Part shown: positions 15,514-25,481 of the stretch, in pieces
Layout: every line of letters starts with the position of its first letter
Position numbering within the stretch: the first letter of the stretch is position 1
Origin: Sphingopyxis sp. USTB-05
GTDB taxonomy: Bacteria > Pseudomonadota > Alphaproteobacteria > Sphingomonadales > Sphingomonadaceae
DNA length: 64,000 bases
Assembly: GCF_023822045.1 (NCBI RefSeq)
Contig: NZ_CP084712.1
Span: 3,717,001-3,781,000 of the forward strand
Direction: 5' to 3'
Translations under genes and position numbers: made by a program
The notes under the pieces: model-generated
Told to the model about the DNA's origin: nothing
Databases searched by the model: none
Seen by the model: the letters and a program-made list of their open reading frames with translations, nothing else

Positions 15514-16755
15514 TTAGATTTCGGCGCCGGCTAGCAAACGCGGCAGGTCGCCGGCCTCGCCGCGCGCTTCATCCATGAAGAAGCGCTTGAGCATCGGCAT
15601 CCGCTGCACCGCGCCAAGGCCGGTGCGCCGCACTGCGGCGGCGGTACGGCCTGGGATGCCGAACAGGCGGGTAAGCCCGTCGGTTGCGAGGCTGACCATC
15701 ATATTGTCGAGCCCGCGCCAGCGCTGATAACGTGCGAGAAGCGCCGCATCGCCAAGGTCAAGACCGAGACGCGCACCCTCGACCAGCACTTCGGTGAGCG
15801 CCGCGACATCGCGCAGGCCAAGGTTGAGCCCCTGCCCCGCGATCGGATGGATACCGTGCGCGGCATCACCCACAAGCGCGATGCGGTCGGCGACGATCGA
15901 CGCGCTATGATGAAAGCCGAGCGGATAGGTCATCCGCGGCGCGACAAGCTCCATTGCGCCCAACACGCCACCGGCGCGCTTCTGAAGTTCTGCTATAAAG
16001 CCGCGCTCGCCAAGTTTCGCGAAGCCGGGGCCATCCTTTTCGGACACCGTCCAGACGAAGGCCGAACGGTGCCGCCCCTGCGGGTCGTCGACGAGCGGCA
16101 ACAGCGCGAAGGGGCCCGACGGATAGAAGATTTCATGCGCGACATTGCCGTGCGGTTTTTCGTGCGCAACCGCCCCGATCATCGCATGATGATGGTACGA
16201 CCAGTTCGCGATGCTGAACCCGGCGGCATCGCGCGTCGGCGAGCGGCGCCCTTCGGCGACGATCAGCAACGGCGCCGCGAGTCTTGTCCCGTCGGCGAGC
16301 GTCAACAGGGCACCATGCGCGTCAATCTCTCGCGCCACGACCGCGGCGGGCATTAGCAGACGCACTAGCGGCGCATCGGCCAGCGCGGCAGCGAGCGCGA
16401 GGCGAAGCTGGCGGTTCTCGACCATCGTGCCGAGCGGCGGGTCGCCTTCGCCAGTGACAAAGTCGAGTTCGCCGCCGCGGCCGCTGTCGGGAGCGCCGTC
16501 GCCCACTTTAATGGCACGGATCGGGCAACCGTGCCCGGCAAGGCGGTCGGCGATCCCCAGCACCTCGAACATCTGCCAGGTCGCGCTGGCGATCGCCGAG
16601 GCGCGGCCGTCGAAGCCGGGCGCGATCGTCGCAACGGGATCGGCGGGATCGACGATCTGGACCGACAGGCCGTGATGGGAAAGGGCAAGGGCGAGCGCCT
16701 GGCCGACGAGGCCGCCCCCCGAAATCAGGACATCGCTGCGCAGCGTTTCACTCAT
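15514..16755 (-). CDS. UbiH/Coq6-family FAD-dependent monooxygenase
   Basis: 413 residues of a class A flavin hydroxylase. The N-terminal Rossmann motif is ISGGGLVGQALA. A GDAAHGIHPIAGQGLNLGL motif lies near residue 285; it binds FAD and is typical of the UbiH/UbiF/Coq6 group. These enzymes hydroxylate the aromatic ring of polyprenylated ubiquinone precursors at the inner membrane. Family members differ in ring position, so UbiH, UbiF or a broad UbiL-type enzyme all remain possible. The start MSETLRSDVL is natural. The gene is divergent from ftsK with about 125 bp between them for promoters. Confidence 0.88.
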   Translation of the reverse strand: MSETLRSDVLISGGGLVGQALALALSHHGLSVQIVDPADPVATIAPGFDGRASAIASATWQMFEVLGIADRLAGHGCPIRAIKVGDGAPDSGRGGELDFVTGEGDPPLGTMVENRQLRLALAAALADAPLVRLLMPAAVVAREIDAHGALLTLADGTRLAAPLLIVAEGRRSPTRDAAGFSIANWSYHHHAMIGAVAHEKPHGNVAHEIFYPSGPFALLPLVDDPQGRHRSAFVWTVSEKDGPGFAKLGERGFIAELQKRAGGVLGAMELVAPRMTYPLGFHHSASIVADRIALVGDAAHGIHPIAGQGLNLGLRDVAALTEVLVEGARLGLDLGDAALLARYQRWRGLDNMMVSLATDGLTRLFGIPGRTAAAVRRTGLGAVQRMPMLKRFFMDEARGEAGDLPRLLAGAEI

Positions 16756-16879
16756 TTCGTTGCCCTAGCGTGCGGCGGGACGGTTGGAAAGGCCGTGGGC
16801 AGGCTCGGGGCCGCGCTTGACGGCGAGTCCCCCCCATGCGCATATCGCCGTGGTTAACTGACAGGGACCGGACAAGAGC

Positions 16880-19192
16880 ATGGCTAGCCGCAAGGCCGCA
16901 CCAATAAAGGCTGATTGGCGCACCGTTTTCCGCCAAAGCATCGCGCGTTCGCTCGTGATCGCCGCATCGGTGGCGCTCGGCCTCTTCACACTATTCCTCG
17001 CGCTCGCGCTGGTCACATATGACAGCACCGATGCGGCGCTGAACACGGCCGCCCACGGCACCGCCGCCAACTGGATGGGCGGCGCGGGGGCGTGGTTCGC
17101 CGACCTGGGCCTGTCGATCGGCGGCGTCGGCGTCGCGCTGCTGCTACCGCTGCTCGCGATCATCGCCTGGCGTCTGTGGCTCGGCGAAGAGCAGCCTTAT
17201 TGGCCGCGCCAACTCGCATACAGCTTCATCGGCATCCTGCTCGTCGGCCTTGGCGCCGAACTCTGGGCGCCCGCGACAAACGCGCCGATGCCAGCGGGCT
17301 GGGGCGGGATCATCGCGCTGCTGATCGGTGGCGCGATAACGCCCCTGTTCGCGCAGGCAGGCGAGCCCGCGGCGGCGCTGATCCGCTTTGCCACCATATT
17401 GCTGCTCATCGGGCTTGGATTGTGGCTCGCATGGCGGGCGCTGCGGCTGGAGAAGGGCTGGGCCTCGCGCTTCAAGCTGCCGGCGGCAGAGAGCAGCCGC
17501 GTCGTCGAGCCTGCGCGCGTGCCAACTGAAGAGGCGAAGACACCGAACCTTATGGAGCGTGTCGTACGCCCGCGTGCTGTCGCCGAACCGAGCGACCGCG
17601 CGCCGCCCGAAATCGCAGATCCTGCCGAGCGTAGTCTACCCTCGAAGCCCAAGGCAAAACCGCAGACAGAGCTGTTCACCAATTACCAGCTGCCGTCGAT
17701 CGACCTGCTCGCGCCGCCGCCGCCGGGGCCGACGGGTCAGATCGACAAGGCGGGGCTGGAACGCAACGCGCGCCTGCTCGAATCGGTGCTCGAGGATTTC
17801 CAGGTCAAAGGCGTCGTCACCGCGGTCCGCCCCGGCCCGGTCGTCACCATGTACGAACTCGAACCCGCGCCGGGGACGAAGGCAAGCCGCGTGTCGAACC
17901 TGGCCGACGACATCGCGCGCAACATGTCGGCGCTGTCGGCGCGTATCGCCCCCATCCCAGGGCGCACCGTGATCGGCATCGAACTGCCCAACGCGCACCG
18001 CGAGTCGGTCGTGCTGCACGAAATCATCGGCAGCGCCTTGTTTCAGGACCAGACCGGCGCGCTGCCGATCATCCTCGGCAAGAATATCAGCGGCGACGCG
18101 GTGATCGCCGACCTCGCCCCAATGCCGCACCTGCTGATCGCGGGTACGACGGGTTCGGGTAAGTCGGTCGGTCTCAACGCGATGATTCTCTCGCTGCTCT
18201 ATCGCCTTGGTCCCGACCAGGTGAAGATGATCATGATCGACCCCAAGATGCTGGAACTCAGCGTCTATGACGACATTCCGCATCTGCTTGCCCCCGTGGT
18301 GACCGAGCCCAAGAAGGCGATCCGCGCGCTCAAATGGGCGGTTGAGCAGATGGAGGACCGTTACCGGATGATGTCGTCGCTGTCGGTCCGCAACCTCGCG
18401 TCCTACAACGACAAGGTCCGCGGTGCGCTCGCCAAGGGCAAATCCCTGGGGCGCCGCGTCCAGACGGGTTACGACCCCGACACCGGCCAGCCGGTCTATG
18501 AGGAAGAGACGCTCGATTATGCGCCGCTGCCGCAGATCGTCGTCGTCGTCGACGAGCTCGCCGACCTGATGATGACTGCCGGCAAGGAAGTCGAATTCCT
18601 GATCCAGCGCCTCGCCCAGAAAGCACGCGCGGCGGGCATCCACCTGATCCTCGCGACGCAGCGCCCGTCGGTCGACGTCATCACGGGCGTGATCAAGGCA
18701 AACCTGCCGACGCGCATCAGCTTCAACGTTACGTCAAAGATCGACAGCCGCACGATCCTTGGCGAAGCCGGTGCCGAACAACTGCTCGGCAAGGGCGACA
18801 TGCTCTATGTGCCCGGCGGCAAGCAGATCACGCGCATTCACGGCCCCTTCGTCTCCGACGATGAGGTCCGCGCCGTCGCCGATCACTGGAAAGGGCAGGG
18901 CCGCCCCGACTATATCGAGAGCGTCACCGAGGACCCCGAGGACGGCGGCTTCGCGATGGAGGGCGCGCCCGCGGGCGGCGACAGCGCCGAGGATCGGATG
19001 TACGCCAAGGCCTGCCAGATCGTCGTTGAAAGCCAAAAAGCGTCGACGAGCTGGCTCCAGCGTCAATTGCGCATCGGCTATAACAGCGCCGCGCGCCTGA
19101 TCGAGCGGATGGAAGAAGAAGGGCTGGTCAGCCCGCCCAACCATGTCGGCCGCCGCGACGTGCTCACCGACCAATATGGCCAGCAAAGGTGA
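16880..19192 (+). CDS. ftsK: DNA translocase FtsK
   Basis: 770 residues with the FtsK/SpoIIIE plan: several N-terminal membrane helices (about residues 20-50, 80-100, 112-130, 140-190) anchoring it at the septum, a charged linker (190-290), and an alpha-beta motor. Walker A is GTTGSGKS at about 422-429, Walker B is VVVVDELADLM, and a conserved LATQRPSVDVITG segment follows. The C-terminal winged-helix gamma domain (LQRQLRIGYNSAARLIERME) reads KOPS sites in the FtsK family. It pumps chromosome ends apart and activates XerCD at dif during division. Length and all motifs are complete. Confidence 0.95.
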   Translation: MASRKAAPIKADWRTVFRQSIARSLVIAASVALGLFTLFLALALVTYDSTDAALNTAAHGTAANWMGGAGAWFADLGLSIGGVGVALLLPLLAIIAWRLWLGEEQPYWPRQLAYSFIGILLVGLGAELWAPATNAPMPAGWGGIIALLIGGAITPLFAQAGEPAAALIRFATILLLIGLGLWLAWRALRLEKGWASRFKLPAAESSRVVEPARVPTEEAKTPNLMERVVRPRAVAEPSDRAPPEIADPAERSLPSKPKAKPQTELFTNYQLPSIDLLAPPPPGPTGQIDKAGLERNARLLESVLEDFQVKGVVTAVRPGPVVTMYELEPAPGTKASRVSNLADDIARNMSALSARIAPIPGRTVIGIELPNAHRESVVLHEIIGSALFQDQTGALPIILGKNISGDAVIADLAPMPHLLIAGTTGSGKSVGLNAMILSLLYRLGPDQVKMIMIDPKMLELSVYDDIPHLLAPVVTEPKKAIRALKWAVEQMEDRYRMMSSLSVRNLASYNDKVRGALAKGKSLGRRVQTGYDPDTGQPVYEEETLDYAPLPQIVVVVDELADLMMTAGKEVEFLIQRLAQKARAAGIHLILATQRPSVDVITGVIKANLPTRISFNVTSKIDSRTILGEAGAEQLLGKGDMLYVPGGKQITRIHGPFVSDDEVRAVADHWKGQGRPDYIESVTEDPEDGGFAMEGAPAGGDSAEDRMYAKACQIVVESQKASTSWLQRQLRIGYNSAARLIERMEEEGLVSPPNHVGRRDVLTDQYGQQR

Positions 19193-19299
19193 GGAACCTT
19201 CGCGCGCCTTGCGACTTGAACAACATCTGACGACAGGTTCAGCGCGGGTTCAATGCCCGGCTGCGATGACCGGCCACCATGTTTGAAAATGAGAGCCCG

Positions 19300-19950
19300 A
19301 TGATCCTGAAGACGAATATGACCCGCCTTGCCGCCTGGACGCTTGCGCCTTTGGCAGCAGCCAGCCTCGCGATCGGCGTGCCCGCAATCGCCCAGTCGTC
19401 GAACGCGCTGGCATCGGTGCAGTCGCACCTGAAGTCGACGAGTTCGATGACCGCCAGTTTCGTGCAGACCGACCGCAACGGTCAGCGGCTGAACGGCCAG
19501 CTCACATTGAAGCGGCCGGGCAAGATCCGCTTCCAGTACCAAAAGGGCGTGCCGCTGCTGATCGTTGGCGACGGCAGTTCGCTGACGATGATCGATTATG
19601 AAGTGCGGCAGGTGCAGCGTTGGCCGGTGAAAAATTCGCCGCTCGGCGCGCTGCTCGACCCCGACCGCGATCTTACCAAATATGCCAAGGTCCTGCCGAC
19701 CGGCAACGACGATGTGCTGAGCGTCGAGGTCAAGGATCCCAAGCGCCCCGAATATGGCACCATAACCATGGTGTTCGTGCGCGACGGCGCTGCGCCCGGC
19801 GGGCTTCGCCTGCGTGGTTGGGTTGCGCTCGATTCGCAGAACAACCGCACGCGGATCGATCTCAGCAACCAGAAATTCAACGTTGCTGTCGCCGACTCGG
19901 CGTTCAAATGGACCGACCCGCGTCCCAAGCAGCGCGGCCGCGCGGGCTGA
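19300..19950 (+). CDS. lolA: LolA-like outer-membrane lipoprotein carrier
   Basis: About 216 residues: a signal peptide (hydrophobic AAWTLAPLAAASLAIGVPAIAQ) and a mature beta-rich domain with SSMTASFVQTDRNG, GKIRFQY and LLIVGDGSSL. These match LolA/LolA-like carriers (PF03548), which ferry lipoproteins across the periplasm from LolCDE to the outer membrane. The start is uncertain: ATG 19279 lacks a ribosome site, while ATG 19300 follows GAGAG and leads straight into the signal. The HbpS-like lipoprotein of the cytochrome operon would be a natural client in this cell. A strong terminator follows at 19980. Confidence 0.87.
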   Translation: MILKTNMTRLAAWTLAPLAAASLAIGVPAIAQSSNALASVQSHLKSTSSMTASFVQTDRNGQRLNGQLTLKRPGKIRFQYQKGVPLLIVGDGSSLTMIDYEVRQVQRWPVKNSPLGALLDPDRDLTKYAKVLPTGNDDVLSVEVKDPKRPEYGTITMVFVRDGAAPGGLRLRGWVALDSQNNRTRIDLSNQKFNVAVADSAFKWTDPRPKQRGRAG

Positions 19951-19979
19951 TACGGGACCCGTCTCAGCCGCCAAATCAG

Positions 19980-20016
19980 GGCGCCGAATTCGCGAAATGA
20001 ATTCGGCGCCTTTTTT
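19980..20016 (+). terminator. Strong rho-independent terminator after lolA
   Basis: A perfect 12-bp stem, GGCGCCGAATTC (19980-19991) with GAATTCGGCGCC (19999-20010), closes a GCGAAAT loop and is followed directly by TTTTTT (20011-20016). It sits about 30 bases after the lolA stop codon. Confidence 0.93.
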
Positions 20017-20291
20017 CCGGACCAACGGACGTCTCGTATCGACGAACTGCAGGAATGGCGCCGGAGCGTCGATTTTGTTCAGCTTGGCGACAGGGAACAG
20101 AGGCTATTTCATATCTCGAAGGCGCCAACACGGCCCCCGGATTTGGGTTTCCCCCTGTTGCCCCACCCGGACTGCCTGGCACCTTCATTCAAGAGCGTGA
20201 CGAACGCTGACCTTGAACCCCCGTTCCACCGCCCCTGGGACGGGGGTTTAATTTGTCCGGCGTCGGTTTCTGCCGCTGACGCGGCGGGCGC

Positions 20292-20365
20292 ACCAGCCCG
20301 CTCCCCCACCCGGCCTCCCATTTCAGGATACGCTGTTGGGACGCTGGGTGGGGGAGCGGGCTGGT
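20292..20365. repeat. Long perfect inverted repeat (REP-like) in the lolA-xth gap
   Basis: ACCAGCCCGCTCCCCCACCC at 20292-20311 is matched perfectly by its complement at 20346-20365, around a 34-base spacer. A second dyad lies just upstream (AACCCCCGT...ACGGGGGTT, about 20215-20250). The roughly 395-base gap 20017-20412 holds only these repeats and presumably the xth promoter; no gene is supported there. Likely a dispersed non-coding palindrome. Confidence 0.8.
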
Positions 20366-20412
20366 ACCGCAATCACATTGCGAACAGCGTCACGCGCCGA
20401 TAGAGCCACCGC

Positions 20413-21207
20413 ATGACTCGCACCAGCATCGCTTCGTGGAACATCAACAGCGTTCGCGCCCGCATCGGCATCGTCGAAAAATTCCTGCGCGAAGAAGCTC
20501 CCGATATTCTGTGCTTGCAGGAAACCAAGGTCGAATGTGGTCTGTTCCCGCCCGAGATGTTCAGGCGGCTCGGATATGATCATATCGTCACGCACGGCCA
20601 ACGCATGCATCATGGCGTGGCCATCGTAAGCAAAGTTCCGCTGTCAGACGTGCGCAAATATGACTGGCAGGCAAATGGCGAAGCACGCCACGTCGGTGTA
20701 ACGCTGCCATCGGGCGTGCGGCTCGACAATGTCTATATTCCCGCGGGCGGCGATATTCCCGACCGCGAACTCAATCCCAAGTTCGGCCAGAAGCTCGATT
20801 TCTTCGGCCGCATGACCGAATGGTCGGGTGCGCTGGCCGATACGCCGACGGTGCTGACGGGCGACTTCAATGTCGCTCCGCTCGAAAGCGATGTGTGGAA
20901 CCACAAGGCGCTGCTCGACGTCGTCAGCCACACGCCGATCGAGGTCGAAACGCTCGCGCGGCTTCAGGCGGCGTCGAATTGGGTCGACCTTGGGCGTCAC
21001 TTCGTACCGGCGCCGGAACGGCTCTACACTTGGTGGAGCTACCGCGCGAAGGACTGGGAAGCGTCGAACCGTGGCCGCCGGCTCGACCATATGTGGGTCA
21101 CGCCCGACCTGATGCCCAAGGCGATATCGCACCGGATCGTCCAGCCCGCGCGCAGTTGGGAACGGCCGTCGGACCACATCCCGCTGATCACCGAGTTCGA
21201 CTTTTGA
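20413..21207 (+). CDS. xth: Exodeoxyribonuclease III (AP endonuclease family)
   Basis: 264 residues of the ExoIII/AP-endonuclease family. SWNINSVRAR carries the N-terminal metal-site Asn, LCLQETKVE the catalytic Glu, LTGDFNVAP the Asp-Asn pair, RLDHMWVT and SDHIPLITEFDF the C-terminal Asp-His. All catalytic residues are present. It nicks at abasic sites and degrades one strand of duplex DNA in base-excision repair. The stop codon overlaps the proposed TTG start of ribA, so the two genes are translationally coupled. Confidence 0.95.
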   Translation: MTRTSIASWNINSVRARIGIVEKFLREEAPDILCLQETKVECGLFPPEMFRRLGYDHIVTHGQRMHHGVAIVSKVPLSDVRKYDWQANGEARHVGVTLPSGVRLDNVYIPAGGDIPDRELNPKFGQKLDFFGRMTEWSGALADTPTVLTGDFNVAPLESDVWNHKALLDVVSHTPIEVETLARLQAASNWVDLGRHFVPAPERLYTWWSYRAKDWEASNRGRRLDHMWVTPDLMPKAISHRIVQPARSWERPSDHIPLITEFDF

Positions 21208-22271
21208 GCCATGCCGTCGACCCTGTGGGCGCTCGGAACGCCGCGCGCGCGATCGATGCGCTGCGGCGCGGCTGGCCCTTTCGTCTGATCGGCCCCGATG
21301 GCGCGCTCGACCTGATGGCCGTCGAAAGCGCGCGCGACGCCGCGCTGGCCGAATTCGGCAGCCACGACATATTGTTGTCGGGCGAGCGAGCGGTGACGCT
21401 CAAGCTCACGAACCAGCGTGTCGCAGCTACGCCGGGTCCAGTGCGCCTCGCGAATGCCGCCCCCGTGGTGGCCGCGGCGCTCGCGATCGCCGATCCCGCG
21501 CTCGATCTTGCCAATCCGCTCAAGGGCCCTTTTCATAGCATTGCTACCGGCGGCGACGCGGCTGCGGCCACAGCGATGGCCATGGCCCGCCACGCCGGCC
21601 TACTCCCCGCCTTCTTCGTGCGCGAAGCAGCAGGCGCCGCCGAAACCATGTGCAGCATCGAAGATGTTGTCGCCCTGCTCGATCCCGTCCGCCTTGAAAT
21701 CGCGGCGCGCGCAAAGCTGCCGGTAGAAGCCAGCGAGACCGCAGAGATCGTTGCATTCCGCTCGCCCGAAGAAGCCTCGGACCATGTCGCGCTCGTCATC
21801 GGCAAGCGCGACGGCAATCCGCCCGTCGTGCGTTTGCACAGCGAATGCCTGACCGGCGACGTACTCGGCAGCCTCAAATGCGATTGCGGACCGCAGCTCC
21901 ATGCCGCGCTCCACGCGATGGCCGACGCTCCGTGGGGCGTATTGCTTTACCTCAGACAGGAGGGGCGCGGGATCGGCCTCGTCAACAAGCTGCGCGCCTA
22001 TGCGCTGCAGGATCAGGGTTATGATACGGTCGATGCCAATCTGCGGCTCGGCTTCCCGGTCGAAGCGCGCGACTTCGCGATCGCCGGGCGGATGCTCGAA
22101 CTGCTCAACATCCCGCGCATCCGGCTGATGACGAATAATCCTGAAAAGGTTGCGCGGCTGGAGAAGGAGGGCGTCGAAGTCGTCGAGCGCATCCCGCTCG
22201 CACTACCGACGAATAAATATAACGAGCAATATCTCGCGACGAAGCGCGATCGCACGGGACACCAGCTCTAA
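21204..22271 (+). CDS. ribA: GTP cyclohydrolase II with N-terminal extension
   Basis: About 355 residues. The C-terminal half is GTP cyclohydrolase II: SECLTGDVLGSLKCDCG supplies the zinc cysteines, RQEGRGIGLVNKLRAYALQD the GTP-binding/catalytic stretch, and NNPEKV follows. It opens the GTP ring in the first step of riboflavin synthesis. The N-terminal ~150 residues are an extra domain that is not a recognisable DHBP synthase; long RibA forms occur in related bacteria. No ATG opens the frame. TTG 21204 overlaps the xth stop (TTGA) and GTG 21225 is the alternative. Termination: the hairpin at 22276-22302 has its T run only on the other strand. Confidence 0.87.
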   Translation: MSHAVDPVGARNAARAIDALRRGWPFRLIGPDGALDLMAVESARDAALAEFGSHDILLSGERAVTLKLTNQRVAATPGPVRLANAAPVVAAALAIADPALDLANPLKGPFHSIATGGDAAAATAMAMARHAGLLPAFFVREAAGAAETMCSIEDVVALLDPVRLEIAARAKLPVEASETAEIVAFRSPEEASDHVALVIGKRDGNPPVVRLHSECLTGDVLGSLKCDCGPQLHAALHAMADAPWGVLLYLRQEGRGIGLVNKLRAYALQDQGYDTVDANLRLGFPVEARDFAIAGRMLELLNIPRIRLMTNNPEKVARLEKEGVEVVERIPLALPTNKYNEQYLATKRDRTGHQL

Positions 22272-22275
22272 ACGA

Positions 22276-22302
22276 AAAAGGCGCCGGACGATGCCGGCGC
22301 CC
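22276..22302 (-). terminator. Rho-independent terminator of the two-component operon
   Basis: On the minus strand, GGCGCCGG (22302-22295) pairs with CCGGCGCC (22288-22281) across a 6-base loop and is followed by TTTTT (22280-22276). It lies just downstream of the LytTR regulator stop codon and between convergent genes. Confidence 0.88.
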
Positions 22303-22310
22303 TCATCAAA

Positions 22311-23113
22311 TCAATGCACGAAGCGCGCGACCACGTCGCGATAGCTTCGGCTGACCTTCACCTGCGCGCCCGAACCCAGCACGAGGAAGCATTCGCCGTT
22401 GGTGTGCGGCTTGACCTGCTTGACCTGTGACAGATTGACGATCGTCGAACGATGAACGCGCTGGAAGTTGCGCGGGTCGAGCCGCTTTTCCAGATCCTTC
22501 ATCGTCTCGCGCAGGATCAGGCTGTTGTCGGCCGTATAGATGCACATATAATCGCCCGCGGCGTCGATGCGTTCGATGCTGTCGACGTCGACGCGGAAGA
22601 TCTGGCCGCGATCCTTGATGTTGATCATCTTCTCGTAGCGATCGGCAGCGTGCGCGTCGGGCGCGACCTCAGCGTCATAATCCTCGACAGCTTCGGGCGC
22701 GACTTCGGCCAGCACGGTCTTGAGCCGTTCGACCTCGGCCACACCGCGCTTTTCGGCGAGGCGTTGACGGACCCGATCGAGCGCATCGGCCAGCCGCTCG
22801 GGCTCGACCGGTTTCACCAGATAATCGACGGCCTGCGCCTCGAAGGCGCGGATCGCATGGTCCGAATAGGCGGTGACGAACACCACCAGCGGCGGCTCGA
22901 CCTCCATCAATCCCTGAATCACCGAAAACCCGTCAAAGCCTGGCATCTGGATGTCCAGGAAAACGAGGTCAGGCTTGTGAGTCTTGATCTTTCGGATGGC
23001 TTCGCGGCCATTTTGTGCGGTGTCGACGATTTCGACGTCCGTATGCGGTTCCAGCCGCAACTGCAGGCCCTGAGTGGCCAATTTTTCATCATCCACAAGG
23101 ATGGTTCTGATCG

Positions 23114-23117
<4 letters not shown>
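22311..23117 (-). CDS. LytTR-family response regulator
   Basis: 268 residues. The receiver domain (about 1-120) has acidic DDE at 9-11, phospho-acceptor Asp55 in LVFLDIQMPG, Thr in VTAYSDH and Lys in DYLVKPVEP. A linker (125-165) leads to a C-terminal LytTR DNA-binding domain with VDVDSIERIDAAGDYMCIYT and FQRVHRSTIVNLSQV. LytTR regulators bind as dimers to paired direct repeats and often control envelope or secreted functions. The start overlaps the upstream kinase gene by 4 bases (stop/start coupling), so the two form one operon. Target genes cannot be inferred. Confidence 0.93.
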
Positions 23118-24238
<1,121 letters not shown>

Positions 24239-24302
24239 GGGCGTCTGTACGATGGCGATGGTCAGTCGCCGCGCGGGCGATATCGGAAACCAGTGCGGCC
24301 GA

Positions 24303-24827
24303 TCATTCGGCGGCGACCGGCGGCGCCATCGCACCCTCGCCGCGCACGCGCGCCTGACCAAGCGGCTGCAGTTCGGCGCGATGCTTCCACAGCAATTCCT
24401 TATAGCCGATCACGCGGCCATCGTGCGCAGTGAGCGTGACGGGACCGATCGGCTGCTCGTCACGCGCATCGACAAGCACCGGGGTAGAGGGCACGCCCGC
24501 ACCCCATTTTTCGCCCCATTGGCGCAGCGCAATCATCGCCGGCAGCAATTCGATACCCTTTTCGGTGAGCTGGTACCTGACCTTGCGCCGGTCTTCGGCC
24601 ATGACTTCGCGGGCCATGATTCCATGATCGACCAGACGTGACAGCCGGTTCGACAATATGTTGCGCGCGATGTTCAGTTCCTGTTGGAACTCTTCGAAAT
24701 GATGAACGCCGTTAAAGGCCGCGCGCAGGATCATGAACGACCATCGCTCGCCCATCGCTTCCAGCGCCAGCGGCAGGGCGCAATTGCCCCCATCCATGTC
24801 GTTCAGCAGTTCGCGTAATTTTCCCAT
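24303..24827 (-). CDS. HxlR-family transcriptional regulator
   Basis: 174 residues. Residues 10-100 form the HxlR winged helix: NCALPLALEAMGERWSFMIL, then FNGVHHFEEFQ, NILSNRLSRLVDHGIM and YQLTEKGIELLP. The ~70-residue C-terminal tail is longer than in minimal HxlR proteins. Such proteins bind DNA as dimers and often sense redox or electrophilic signals. It is divergent from the secreted CC_3452-type gene, and two short palindromes lie in the shared 125-bp gap, so autoregulation and control of the neighbour are likely. Confidence 0.9.
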   Translation of the reverse strand: MGKLRELLNDMDGGNCALPLALEAMGERWSFMILRAAFNGVHHFEEFQQELNIARNILSNRLSRLVDHGIMAREVMAEDRRKVRYQLTEKGIELLPAMIALRQWGEKWGAGVPSTPVLVDARDEQPIGPVTLTAHDGRVIGYKELLWKHRAELQPLGQARVRGEGAMAPPVAAE

Positions 24828-24881
24828 AACCGATGCCCTAACGTAAAATCGCCCCGTGCGCCAAAAAAATATAGGGCCTCC

Positions 24882-24931
24882 GTTGCATTTCGCAACTCAA
24901 AGTCTAGGGAGCGCTTCGTAACCTTTCGGTT
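24882..24931. promoter_or_regulatory. Candidate HxlR operator pair in the divergent promoter
   Basis: Two related dyads lie in the gap: GTTGC-ATTTC-GCAAC at 24882-24896 and AACC-TTTC-GGTT at 24920-24931 (within GTAACCTTTCGGTTGC). They share a GTTGC/GCAAC-like half-site and sit roughly 38 bases centre to centre, between the start codons of the regulator and of the secreted protein. Binding by the adjacent HxlR protein is inference. Confidence 0.5.
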
Positions 24932-24952
24932 GCGCAAAAACAGGAGGTCAAG

Positions 24953-25288
24953 ATGCCCAAATTAAAGCTTTCTCCCCTCACCCGATCCTTCACGCTGACG
25001 AGCTCCGTACTGATCGGTGGCCTCGCATTCATATCATCGGCCGCGACCGCCGCCGGCGGCGCCTATTATCGCGCCGAACTTGCCAGCCCTGCGCCCGAGG
25101 CACGCTTCGTTGCGCGCGACGTCGTGTGGGCTTGCACGGATGCCGGCTGCGTAGCGAGTCAGGGGACCAGCCGTCCGCTGATCATGTGCTCGGCACTGGC
25201 CAAAAAGGCGGGTCCGGTGACGAGCTTTGCCGCCGGTGGAAAGGCACTCGAAGCCGACGACCTCGCGCGCTGCAACGCCGCGAAATAA
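24953..25288 (+). CDS. CC_3452-type small secreted protein
   Basis: 111 residues: a signal peptide (hydrophobic SSVLIGGLAFISSAATAAGG) and a short mature domain with YYRAELASPAP, VVWACTDAGCVA, SRPLIMCSALAKKAGPV and LARCNAAK. The spacing of four cysteines and the SRP motif match what I recall as the CC_3452 family of alphaproteobacteria. Its function is unknown; it is probably a periplasmic disulfide-bonded protein. A strong AGGAGG lies 5 bases before ATG 24953. It is divergent from the HxlR regulator and is its likely target. Confidence 0.8.
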   Translation: MPKLKLSPLTRSFTLTSSVLIGGLAFISSAATAAGGAYYRAELASPAPEARFVARDVVWACTDAGCVASQGTSRPLIMCSALAKKAGPVTSFAAGGKALEADDLARCNAAK

Positions 25289-25481
25289 TCTGGCCACAAG
25301 CCTTTGAAAGCCGCCGCGCTTCATCCGCTTTTGCAGGCGGGGGCGCGGCGGCTTTTCTACATCTTCGCCGGCACCGCGAACGATGCTTCCAACCGACTTT
25401 ATCAAAGTTGCTGATCTCAAGCAGTTACGCGCAAGCAAATTTCGCATTGCAATATTGCCTGCATGAACGACATTGGACGCG

